Assembly (NCBI RefSeq): GCF_000633595.2
Contig: NZ_JIBU02000023.1
Span: forward strand, 248,001-312,000
Source: Clostridium drakei
GTDB lineage: Bacteria; Bacillota; Clostridia; Clostridiales; Clostridiaceae
DNA: 64,000 nucleotides
Reading direction: 5' to 3'
The notes under the pieces are model-generated. The model had not been told where the DNA came from and did no database searches. It worked only from the letters and a program-made list of their open reading frames with translations. Of the stretch, positions 56,943-64,000 are shown piece by piece. Each line of letters begins with the position of its first letter. Within the stretch, counting starts at the first letter, position 1. The position numbers and the translations under genes were made by a program.

Positions 56943-59900
56943 TTAAGATGCTTCTTTCTCTAGATCTACGGAAACCACTTTAGATATTCCTTTTTCCTCC
57001 ATAGTAACTCCATATAATGCATCACTAGCTTCCATAGTTCCTTTTCTGTGTGTTATAACAATAAACTGTGTACTTCCAGAAAACTTTTTTAAGAATTCAG
57101 CATATCTAGACACATTTGCATCATCTAGCGCCGCTTCTATTTCATCTAGTATACAAAAAGGTGTCGGCTTCATCTTTAAAATAGCAAAAAGTAATGCTAT
57201 AGCAGATAATCCCTTTTCTCCTCCAGACATAAGATTTATGTTTTGAAGTTTTTTTCCTGGAGGTTGAACTGTTATTTCTATATTTCCTGTTAATTCATCT
57301 CCATTTGATAAAAGCAAATCTGCATTTCCACCTTTAAAAAGTTCTCTAAAAGTTTCATTGAAATTATATCTTAATTTATTAAAATTCTCATTAAATACTA
57401 CTTTCATTTTATCTGTCATTTCATTTATTAAACTTACTAATTCATCTTTTGCATTTATTAAATCATTTCTTTGAGTAGTCATAAAACTTACCTTTTCAGT
57501 TAATTCCTTAAATTCTTCTATTGCACCCAGATTAATTATACCTAAGGAACTTATACTATTTTTTAAGGTTAAAATATCTTTTTTATAAACCTCTATATCC
57601 TTTATCTCTGATTTACTTTCTAATGCTTCTGCATATGTAATTTGGAGTTCCTCATTAAGTTTCTTGTAAAACACCTCTTTTTCTGTAGTAAGCTTTGCTA
57701 AAGAAACTTCCATCCTGTGTAATTCATCTTCCTTTTTCCCAATTAACAAATTAATACTTTCCATTTTTCCATTGCTTATTTTTAATTTTTCTTTCGCTTC
57801 AATCAATTCCACTTCTAACTCTTTAATATCTTCTTTCTTTTTTAATATATCCTCATTAATCTTGACTATTTCTTTTCCATTGGAATCAATTTCACTTTTA
57901 TTCTTAAATACATTTTCATTTGAATCTTTAATTTCTTCTTCTATATGAACTCCCTTTTGCCTTAATTCATCCAAGTCTTCACTTAATTTTCGCAATGAAT
58001 TGGATCTATTTCCAACATTTTCATCTACTCTAGCCTTTTTTATTTTAAGCCCAACAAGTTTTTCCTTGGTAATTTGAACTTCTTTATTTTTATCTTTAAG
58101 TTTTTCTTCCATTTCAATAATAGAATCATCATTTTTTAATTGCTTTTCAGATAATACTTTTAAGTTTTCTTGCTTTTCCTGAATCTCTTTTATCACATTA
58201 TTTACTTTTTGATTTAGCAATTCTATTTCATTATTAGATACCTTAAGATTTTCTTTGATTTTTAAACTTTCACTATCAATAGTACTTATTCTTTCTTTTA
58301 TTCTTGTTACTTCAATGTTTTCATGATAAATTGAATCTTTTAAATTTAAATTTTGTTCATCTAAACTTTTTAAAGTAGTTCTTATTCCTTGTATTTCATC
58401 ACTCAACAAATTTATTTTCTTTTTAGTACTTTGTATTTTTATTTTTGTCTCTTCTATTTCTCTTTTTCTTCCCATAATGCTAACACTCTTATGATAAACG
58501 CTTCCTCCAGTAAGAGCTCCTCCTGGATTAACCACTTCCCCTGCAAGTGTAACTATTTTGAAACTATAGTTAATCTCTTTAGCAATTTTAAGAGCGCTAT
58601 CCATATCTCTACAGATTATAGTTCTACCGATTAAATATTCTATAGCATTAGTAAAAATTTTATCATATTGTATAAGCTGGCTTGCTATTCCTATGTATCC
58701 ATCAATTTTAGATACTCTATCCTCATAAGCTAACTTTTTGCCTTTAACTATATTTAAAGGTAAAAATGTAGCTCTTCCCATATTATTATCTTTTAAATGT
58801 TTTATAAGCTTCTTAGCAATCTCTTCATTTTTAGTTATAACATCAGAAATAGTTCCTCCTAATGCTATTTCTATAGCTGTTTCAAATTCTTTTTTTACAT
58901 CTATGACTTCTCCCAATACGAAACAGCTGTCTTTTTCAACTATTACTTTACTCTTTATTACATCCTGCATAAGGTTTTTTACAGCTCTATTATATCCTTC
59001 ATACTGCTTTTCCAGATTAATAAGCATGTGACAATTAGCTTCTAGTTTATTGTGCAAAACATTTAATTCTTTAAATTCCCTATCTTTATTACCCAAATTA
59101 TTATTGATTTTACCAATTTGTTGCTTATTAAATTTAATATTATTTTCAAATTTCACTATTTTACTTTTCACTGTTTCAATTTCAGATAGTAATGTTTCTT
59201 TTGTACCTTGATTTATAGTAATAGAATGTACATAACTATTACAAGAATCCTTTAATTCTTGTATTTTCTTTTTTGTTTCATCTAAATCATTTTTTATCAT
59301 GATTAAACTATTTTTAGAATTAGCAATGCTGCTTAAATATTCTATTTGATCATCTTTTAATCTCTTAACTAAATCATTTTTATCATAAATAGATAAATTT
59401 ACTTTTTCTATAAACTTTTCATAATTATCTATTTCATTATTTAAACTTTTTTGCTCATCTTTCAAAGATTCTAATTCTATAGTTTCCTCATTCTTTATCT
59501 TATTCATATTCAATATCTTATTTTTTACAATTTCAAGTTCCTTTAAATTTTTTTCTATGAGCTGAGACAAATTTTCTAGTCTTTCATGCAACAAAGAAGT
59601 TTGAGATTCTAAATTTTGTTTTTTAGACTTAGTATTATAATATTCATTTTTATAATCTTCACTTTTCAAATTTATTGTTTGAATTTCATCATTCCATTTT
59701 TTAATAGAATTTTTTACTTCATTACATCTATTGTTTAACTCTTCATTAGCCAAATTTACATCATTTATGGTATTTTCTATTTCATTTAATTTACATTGAA
59801 CCTTTTCAATAAAATGCGCAGCAATGTTTATCTCCTTAATTTTAAGCTCTTCAGATAGCTTTATAAATTCCTTAGCCTTTTCATTCTCAATTCTTAGAGG

Positions 59901-60509
59901 TTCCAGCCTTTCACTATAAGTTTCTAAAATATCATCTATTCTTACAAGGTTGCTTTCAGTATTTTCTAATTTCTTCTGTGCATCCTCTTTTCTCCACTTA
60001 AACTTTACTATACCAGCTGCTTCCTCTAAAAGGCTTCTTCTTTCCTCTGGCTTACCACTTAGTACTGCCTCAATTTTACCTTGACCTATTATAGAATATC
60101 CTTCCTTTCCTATTCCTGTATCCATAAATAATTGCTGAATATCTTTCAATCTGCAGTGGGTATTATTTATATAGTACTCACTTTCTCCCGAACGGTACAA
60201 TCTTCTGGATATGGTGATATATGCATAATCTAGTGGAAGCTTTTTGTCTTCATTATCCAATGTTAAAGATACCTGACACAATCCTACAGGTTTTCTAAAT
60301 TGAGTACCAGCAAAAATGACATCTTCCATTTTACCGCCTCTTAAACTCTTTACGCTTTGTTCTCCTAGAACCCATCTTACTGCATCAGAAATATTACTCT
60401 TACCACTGCCATTAGGTCCTACTATACCCATAATTCCATTTTTAAATACCAGCTCTGTTTTATCTGCAAAGGATTTAAATCCTCTTATTTCCATAGACTT
60501 CAAAAACAT
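56943..60509 (-). CDS. smc: Chromosome segregation protein SMC
   Basis: A 1188-residue condensin ATPase. The Walker A motif GPNGSGKSN (31-39) is in the N-terminal head. Two long coiled coils surround a hinge near 510-660 (GYIGIASQLIQYDKIF, PGGALTGGSV). The C-terminal head has the signature NLMSGGEKGLSAIALL and Walker B CILDEIEAALDD. The start is ATG at 60509 (MFLKSMEIRGFKSFADKT), 4 nt after AAGGAGAT; the open frame to 60530 is upstream of that site. It is preceded by the 32-residue DUF4044 gene. Confidence 0.98.
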   Translation of the reverse strand: MFLKSMEIRGFKSFADKTELVFKNGIMGIVGPNGSGKSNISDAVRWVLGEQSVKSLRGGKMEDVIFAGTQFRKPVGLCQVSLTLDNEDKKLPLDYAYITISRRLYRSGESEYYINNTHCRLKDIQQLFMDTGIGKEGYSIIGQGKIEAVLSGKPEERRSLLEEAAGIVKFKWRKEDAQKKLENTESNLVRIDDILETYSERLEPLRIENEKAKEFIKLSEELKIKEINIAAHFIEKVQCKLNEIENTINDVNLANEELNNRCNEVKNSIKKWNDEIQTINLKSEDYKNEYYNTKSKKQNLESQTSLLHERLENLSQLIEKNLKELEIVKNKILNMNKIKNEETIELESLKDEQKSLNNEIDNYEKFIEKVNLSIYDKNDLVKRLKDDQIEYLSSIANSKNSLIMIKNDLDETKKKIQELKDSCNSYVHSITINQGTKETLLSEIETVKSKIVKFENNIKFNKQQIGKINNNLGNKDREFKELNVLHNKLEANCHMLINLEKQYEGYNRAVKNLMQDVIKSKVIVEKDSCFVLGEVIDVKKEFETAIEIALGGTISDVITKNEEIAKKLIKHLKDNNMGRATFLPLNIVKGKKLAYEDRVSKIDGYIGIASQLIQYDKIFTNAIEYLIGRTIICRDMDSALKIAKEINYSFKIVTLAGEVVNPGGALTGGSVYHKSVSIMGRKREIEETKIKIQSTKKKINLLSDEIQGIRTTLKSLDEQNLNLKDSIYHENIEVTRIKERISTIDSESLKIKENLKVSNNEIELLNQKVNNVIKEIQEKQENLKVLSEKQLKNDDSIIEMEEKLKDKNKEVQITKEKLVGLKIKKARVDENVGNRSNSLRKLSEDLDELRQKGVHIEEEIKDSNENVFKNKSEIDSNGKEIVKINEDILKKKEDIKELEVELIEAKEKLKISNGKMESINLLIGKKEDELHRMEVSLAKLTTEKEVFYKKLNEELQITYAEALESKSEIKDIEVYKKDILTLKNSISSLGIINLGAIEEFKELTEKVSFMTTQRNDLINAKDELVSLINEMTDKMKVVFNENFNKLRYNFNETFRELFKGGNADLLLSNGDELTGNIEITVQPPGKKLQNINLMSGGEKGLSAIALLFAILKMKPTPFCILDEIEAALDDANVSRYAEFLKKFSGSTQFIVITHRKGTMEASDALYGVTMEEKGISKVVSVDLEKEAS

Positions 60510-60519
60510 AAGGATCTCC

Positions 60520-60618
60520 TTATCTTCCAAACAGCTGTGGAATTATACTAACCACAAATATAATTACTACCAAAACTACAAATACTTTAGTCATTTTTTC
60601 TCTTTTCTCTTTTTTCAT
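60520..60618 (-). CDS. DUF4044-like 32-residue membrane microprotein
   Basis: A short gene: ATG at 60618 behind an AGGAGAGGTG ribosome site, stop at 60520. The protein begins with a lysine/arginine-rich head (MKKEKREKMTKVF), continues as one hydrophobic helix (VVLVVIIFVVSII), and ends PQLFGR. This layout fits the DUF4044 family of tiny single-pass proteins. It ends 10 nt before smc, its stop directly abutting the smc ribosome site, so it is almost certainly the first gene of the smc-ftsY-ffh operon. Function unknown. Confidence 0.8.
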   Translation of the reverse strand: MKKEKREKMTKVFVVLVVIIFVVSIIPQLFGR

Positions 60619-60789
60619 AAGAAAACACCTCTCCTAATTTTTAAATTTTCATGCAAATTATTAACCTTTTTAATATTTTATCTTTTGAAGTACATTATAC
60701 ATACTAATAAAATATTTAAGTTTATTTTTATGTTTAATACAAAATATAGTTTATAATATATGAATCAAAATATCAATGCAATAAAAATA

Positions 60790-60813
60790 AAAACCCTGTC
60801 TACACAGGGTTTT
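60790..60813. terminator. Terminator after the second spoVS
   Basis: AAAACCCTGT / ACAGGGTTTT, a 10-bp stem with a 4-nt loop and T-runs on both strands, 12 nt past the spoVS stop. It separates it from the smc operon. Confidence 0.88.
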
Positions 60814-60825
60814 TTATTAATTATG

Positions 60826-61086
60826 TTATCTCTGTTCAACTATAAATTTTATGGCAGTCCTTTCTTCACCTTCTATTTTTATTTCAGAGAAAGCTGGAAC
60901 CACTACCAAATCAATACCATTTGGTGCTACAAATCCCCGTGTAATTGCAATAGCCTTTATAGCTTGATTAACTGCCCCTGCTCCAACGGCCTGAACTTCT
61001 GCAGAAATATTTCCTCTAAGCACTGCTGCCAGTGCTCCTGCTACAGATTTTGGTTGAGATTGAGCTGATACTTTTAATACTTCCAT
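60826..61086 (-). CDS. spoVS: Stage V sporulation protein S, copy 2
   Basis: An 86-residue SpoVS paralogue (MEVLKVSAQSQPKSVAGALA ... GEERTAIKFIVEQR), about 61/86 identical to the copy at 10042 by hand count. Differences cluster around residues 21-25 (RGNIS versus RERGA) and at the C-terminus. It follows the Elp3-like gene by 48 nt and probably shares the rnc transcript, unlike copy 1, which has its own promoter. Its ribosome site is GGGAGG. Confidence 0.95.
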   Translation of the reverse strand: MEVLKVSAQSQPKSVAGALAAVLRGNISAEVQAVGAGAVNQAIKAIAITRGFVAPNGIDLVVVPAFSEIKIEGEERTAIKFIVEQR

Positions 61087-61134
61087 AATTTAATTCCTCC
61101 CTACAAATATGCATATACTTATAAGGATATAATT

Positions 61135-62223
61135 CTATAAAACCCTGTATTTCCCTTCTTTATATTTTTCGCTCATATATTCAAAAATTGATATGTTTTT
61201 ACTTTTTTCGCCATATATAAAAAGAAGACTTCCTCTTTGCACACAATTATCCTGTTTTACTTGAATATTTGTTGTAGTTAATTGTTGTTTAATGTCTTTA
61301 AAAAAAATTTTTTTATTTGCATATATTTTTGATAAATCTCTACTATTAACTTTAATCATAATCTTTTGTTCTTTAACCTTATCTATCTCTTCTAATATGC
61401 ATTGATTATATAAACTTCCTTCCACCAATTCTCTAAATGCAGCATGAAAAGGACCTGATACAATCTCTTTTCCTTCATTTATTTCCTCTGTTGGCTGAAG
61501 TCCAATTCTTATAACATTTATATTATTTGAAGTAAGCATACAATATATTACTTTTGATATTTCTACTGCTTCATATAAACCATAAGGCTTATACATACCA
61601 CTCTCATACATTTTTTCCATAGGTGTATCTTTAATAACTAGTGCAGGATATATTCTATATATATCTGGTTTCATAAGTATAGATTTTTTAGTGGTTTCTA
61701 TATCTTTTTCAAAAGTATCACCTGGTAAACCTAACATAATTTGATGTCCTAATACAAATCCATATTTCTTAATAAGCTTTGATGCTTTAACTACATCTTC
61801 TGGTAAATGTCCTCTTCCAGATTTTAAAAGCACTTCTTCATCTAAGGATTGAACGCCAAGCTCTATTACATCTACAGAATAATTTTTAAGATTTGTAAGT
61901 ATCTCATCATTTATATAATCAGGTCTTGTAGATAAATGTATAAGATCTATAAATCCTTTTTCTTTATATTCTTTTGCTACAGCCAAAAATTCATTCTGTT
62001 TTTCCATACTTATTGCTGTAAATGTACCTCCAAAAAAAGAAACTTCGATTATTGAATTTTCTCTTTTTATAGTTTTTAAATATTCTTCTATAGTATTTCT
62101 AGTAAATTCAGCATCTATTTTCCCACTGCTTCCTGTTATAGTATTTTGATTACAAAATACGCAATTATGTGGACACCCTTCATGAGGCACAAATATAGGT
62201 ATTATATAATGATTTTTACCCAT
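61135..62223 (-). CDS. Elp3-like radical SAM protein
   Basis: A 362-residue radical SAM enzyme with C17, C21 and C24 in EGCPHNCVFCNQ binding the [4Fe-4S] cluster. The following segments (EVSFFGGTFTAI, ELGVQSLDEEVL, LMLGLPGDT-like IMLGLPGDTFEKD) match the radical SAM half of Elp3, the elongator tRNA-modification subunit. No GNAT acetyltransferase domain is present, so it is not a full Elp3. It overlaps the rnc stop by 8 nt, suggesting a role in RNA modification, which is an inference. Confidence 0.88.
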   Translation of the reverse strand: MGKNHYIIPIFVPHEGCPHNCVFCNQNTITGSSGKIDAEFTRNTIEEYLKTIKRENSIIEVSFFGGTFTAISMEKQNEFLAVAKEYKEKGFIDLIHLSTRPDYINDEILTNLKNYSVDVIELGVQSLDEEVLLKSGRGHLPEDVVKASKLIKKYGFVLGHQIMLGLPGDTFEKDIETTKKSILMKPDIYRIYPALVIKDTPMEKMYESGMYKPYGLYEAVEISKVIYCMLTSNNINVIRIGLQPTEEINEGKEIVSGPFHAAFRELVEGSLYNQCILEEIDKVKEQKIMIKVNSRDLSKIYANKKIFFKDIKQQLTTTNIQVKQDNCVQRGSLLFIYGEKSKNISIFEYMSEKYKEGKYRVL

Positions 62224-62938
62224 TATCCTTCTCCAACCCCTTTAGTGCTTTTTTTGCTGCGCTTTGTTCAGATTCTTTTTTACTATAACCTGTACCATTA
62301 CCTAAAACTTTGCTATTTACAGATACCTGTGTGTAAAATTTTCTTCTGTGAGGAGGTCCTTCATATTTAATTAGATCATATTGTATATCCACATCTCCAT
62401 TTTTTTGCATTACCTCTTGAAGCTTTGTTTTATAATCCAATACTATTTTATTTTTTATTGCTTTATCTATAGTTTCTTTGAAATTAGTAAGTACAAATTC
62501 CTTTGCCTTTTCAAAACCAGCATCAATATAAATAGCTGCTATTATAGCTTCCACACAATCTGCCAATATTGATACCCTTTCTCTTCCACCTGTAAGTTCT
62601 TCACCTTTACTCATTCTTATATGTTTTCCAAGATCCCATTTCTTAGCTATTTCATAAAGAGAATTTTCACATACAATAAGTGCTCTTCTCTTAGTAAGTT
62701 CCCCTTCAGTTTTTTTTGAATAATTTAAAAATAAATATTCAGATATAGAAATCTGAAGCACAGAATCTCCTAAAAATTCCAATCTTTCATTAAATTTAAT
62801 ATTTTTCTTTCCATTTGCATAAGAACTATGTGTTAACGCTACTTTTAATAATTCTTTATTCTTAAAACATGTGTCTAACTTTCGTTCTAACTCTACAAAT
62901 ATATCATTTTTATTGATTACACATTCATTTACAAGCAT
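62216..62938 (-). CDS. rnc: Ribonuclease III
   Basis: A 240-residue double-strand-specific RNase for rRNA and mRNA processing. The catalytic signature NERLEFLGDSVLQ is followed by the second acidic site (ADCVEAIIAAIYID). A C-terminal dsRNA-binding domain begins at about 168 (DYKTKLQEVMQ ... SAAKKALKGL). The ATG start lies behind AAGGAG. The leader contains two mutually exclusive hairpins, described as a finding. Confidence 0.97.
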   Translation of the reverse strand: MLVNECVINKNDIFVELERKLDTCFKNKELLKVALTHSSYANGKKNIKFNERLEFLGDSVLQISISEYLFLNYSKKTEGELTKRRALIVCENSLYEIAKKWDLGKHIRMSKGEELTGGRERVSILADCVEAIIAAIYIDAGFEKAKEFVLTNFKETIDKAIKNKIVLDYKTKLQEVMQKNGDVDIQYDLIKYEGPPHRRKFYTQVSVNSKVLGNGTGYSKKESEQSAAKKALKGLEKDNG

Positions 62939-62952
62939 TATTTTAACTCCTT

Positions 62953-63005
62953 CTGAAGTTTATTCTTCAGGTTGCTATTTAATTAAGTAAACTCAAGAAT
63001 AAACT
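62953..63005 (-). promoter_or_regulatory. Alternative hairpins in the rnc 5' leader
   Basis: On the minus strand AGTTTATTCTT (62995-63005) is the exact complement of AAGAATAAACT (62957-62967), giving an 11-bp helix with a 27-nt loop. The same 3' segment also sits inside a short CTGAAG/CTTCAG hairpin with a 6-nt loop (62953-62970), immediately before the rnc ribosome site (62947-62952). The two structures cannot form together. Confidence 0.5.
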
Positions 63006-63019
63006 ACAACTTTACAGAT

Positions 63020-63048
63020 TTAAAGTCCCGTATATAGCGGGACTTTAA
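63020..63048 (-). terminator. Terminator after acpP
   Basis: TTAAAGTCCCG / CGGGACTTTAA, an 11-bp perfect stem with a 7-nt loop, ends on the minus strand in TTTAAATC. It is 2 nt past the acpP stop. Confidence 0.8.
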
Positions 63049-63050
63049 TT

Positions 63051-63281
63051 CTACTCTTCAGTATGATTTTTTATGTACTCAACTACGTCACCAACAGTAG
63101 TTATTTTTTCAGCATCTTCATCAGGTATTTCTAAATCAAACTCTGTTTCCAAAGCCATTATTAATTCAACAACATCAAGTGAATCAGCACCTAAATCATC
63201 AATAAATGATGCTTCCATAGTTACTTCTTCTGAGCTTATACCAAGCTGCTCTGAAATTAAATTTTGAATTTTTTCAAACAT
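63051..63281 (-). CDS. acpP: Acyl carrier protein
   Basis: A 76-residue fatty acid carrier. The serine of [15 protein letters not shown] takes 4'-phosphopantetheine. It is acidic and all-helical, as usual. The start is ATG at 63281; the open frame begins three codons earlier at a GTG inside the AGGAGGTGAC ribosome site. It lies between plsX and rnc, with its own terminator. Confidence 0.98.
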   Translation of the reverse strand: MFEKIQNLISEQLGISSEEVTMEASFIDDLGADSLDVVELIMALETEFDLEIPDEDAEKITTVGDVVEYIKNHTEE

Positions 63282-63419
63282 AATTGTCACCTCCTAAAAG
63301 CTTTATACATAAATAATATTACATAACTACTTCACCGTCAATATAAATGCTACTAAAATTATTATGTTAAATTATTTTATATTAATTCATTAAATTTATA
63401 TTATTCAAAAAATATATTA

Positions 63420-64000
63420 CTAATTTTCTTCTGCTAACTTTTCCAGTTGAATTTTTATCTTATCTACAATTTCATTTTCATAACAATTATAAGCTTGTTT
63501 TATTGCATTTTTGAAAGCTTTACTATCTGAACTACCGTGAGCCTTTATAGAAATTGCTTTTGATCCTAAAAATACAGATCCTCCATATTCGGAATAGTCC
63601 ATTTTTTTCTTTAATCCTTTAAACACAGGTTTTAATAGTGCTGCACCTACTTTTGTTGTAAATGATTTCATAATTTCTTCTTTAATCATGCTAAATAAAT
63701 TCATGGCTACTCCTTCATACATTTTCAGTATGGTATTGCCTACAAATCCATCACAAACTAAAATATTTACATCACCATTACATACATCTCTTGGTTCCAC
63801 ATTACCTATAAAATTGAACTCATCTGATTTAAGTTTAAACATTTGATAAGTACTTTTAGTTAACTCATTTCCCTTTTCTTCTTCCACTCCTATATTTATT
63901 AATCCAATACTGGGATTAGTAATCTTCAAAATATTTTCAAAGTATATTTTTCCCATTAAGGCAAATTGAATTAAATATTGAGGTTTACAATCAACATTAG
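63420..64000 (-). CDS. plsX: Phosphate acyltransferase PlsX, C-terminal part
   Basis: Incomplete: the window edge removes the 5' part. The visible 192 codons (the frame is open to 64000, reading [20 protein letters not shown] at its start) contain [39 protein letters not shown] and [21 protein letters not shown], all PlsX hallmarks. PlsX converts acyl-ACP to acyl-phosphate for phospholipid synthesis. It lies upstream of acpP, the usual plsX-acpP-rnc order. Confidence 0.95.
   Translation of the reverse strand, partial: NVDCKPQYLIQFALMGKIYFENILKITNPSIGLINIGVEEEKGNELTKSTYQMFKLKSDEFNFIGNVEPRDVCNGDVNILVCDGFVGNTILKMYEGVAMNLFSMIKEEIMKSFTTKVGAALLKPVFKGLKKKMDYSEYGGSVFLGSKAISIKAHGSSDSKAFKNAIKQAYNCYENEIVDKIKIQLEKLAEEN

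Noticed and set aside
60316-60756. Plus-strand open frame overlapping the smc start and the DUF4044 gene
   Set aside because: It is antisense to well-supported genes and its composition is typical of AT-rich shadow frames.
61087-61165. A sigma-H-like promoter before the second spoVS
   Set aside because: A GAAT and an AAGGGAAAT are present, but the key AGGA is broken and the spacing is off. The sequence also lies at the end of the upstream gene.

Overview
This 64 kb window is low-GC, AT-rich DNA with strong Shine-Dalgarno sites and a typical Clostridium (Clostridiaceae, cluster I) housekeeping gene order. The evidence is the two spoVS genes, ymxH/ylmC and tepA beside pnp, dapG and ftsK, and codY-topA-dprA. 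A nitrate reductase operon of the kind known from C. perfringens and acetogenic clostridia is also present. I cannot fix the species from sequence alone. Nearly all genes are on the minus strand, so transcription runs right to left. Only four convincing genes are on the plus strand: a DUF378 protein, an MBL-fold hydrolase, an endonuclease IV-like protein and yraN.

Left part (1-10 kb), metabolic and more accessory. It starts with a nitrate reductase operon: a molybdopterin catalytic subunit, a 16-Cys ferredoxin and a FAD/NAD oxidoreductase cut by the window edge. A near-ideal CRP/FNR-type class II promoter lies upstream. Next come a small unknown protein, purB, a DUF378 membrane protein, HPr and an aspartate-type aminotransferase. 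A three-gene membrane cassette follows (UbiA-family prenyltransferase, GT-C glycosyltransferase, small EamA transporter) that looks like a lipid-linked sugar pathway.

Middle part (10-40 kb), core information processing. It holds spoVS, rny, recA (promoter plus SOS box), pgsA, rimO, ftsK, tepA, dapG, ymxH, an M16 peptidase, pnp and rpsO (own promoter and structured leader). The nusA operon follows (rimP-nusA-rnpM-ylxQ-infB-rbfA-nrnA-truB-ribF). Then come isoprenoid and envelope genes (ispG, rseP, dxr, cdsA, uppS) and frr, pyrH, tsf and rpsB.

Right part (40-64 kb). It holds codY, topA, dprA, the divergent MBL/endonuclease IV pair, comM, yraN, rnhB, rbgA, lepB and rplS (L19-type leader). Next are trmD, rimM, khpA, rpsP, ffh, ylxM, ftsY and smc, with a 32-residue DUF4044 microprotein just before smc. 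The window ends with a second spoVS, an Elp3-like radical SAM protein, rnc, acpP and the 3' part of plsX.

No tRNA or rRNA gene, CRISPR array, prophage or insertion sequence was recognised. The most interesting non-routine signals are the activator-type nitrate reductase promoter, the lipid-linked sugar cassette, mutually exclusive hairpins in the rnc leader, the spoVS pair with a sigma-H-like promoter built into the preceding terminator, and several ribosomal-protein leaders. For many genes the longest open frame starts inside or upstream of the Shine-Dalgarno sequence. I moved those starts to the codon properly spaced after it and say so in each entry.
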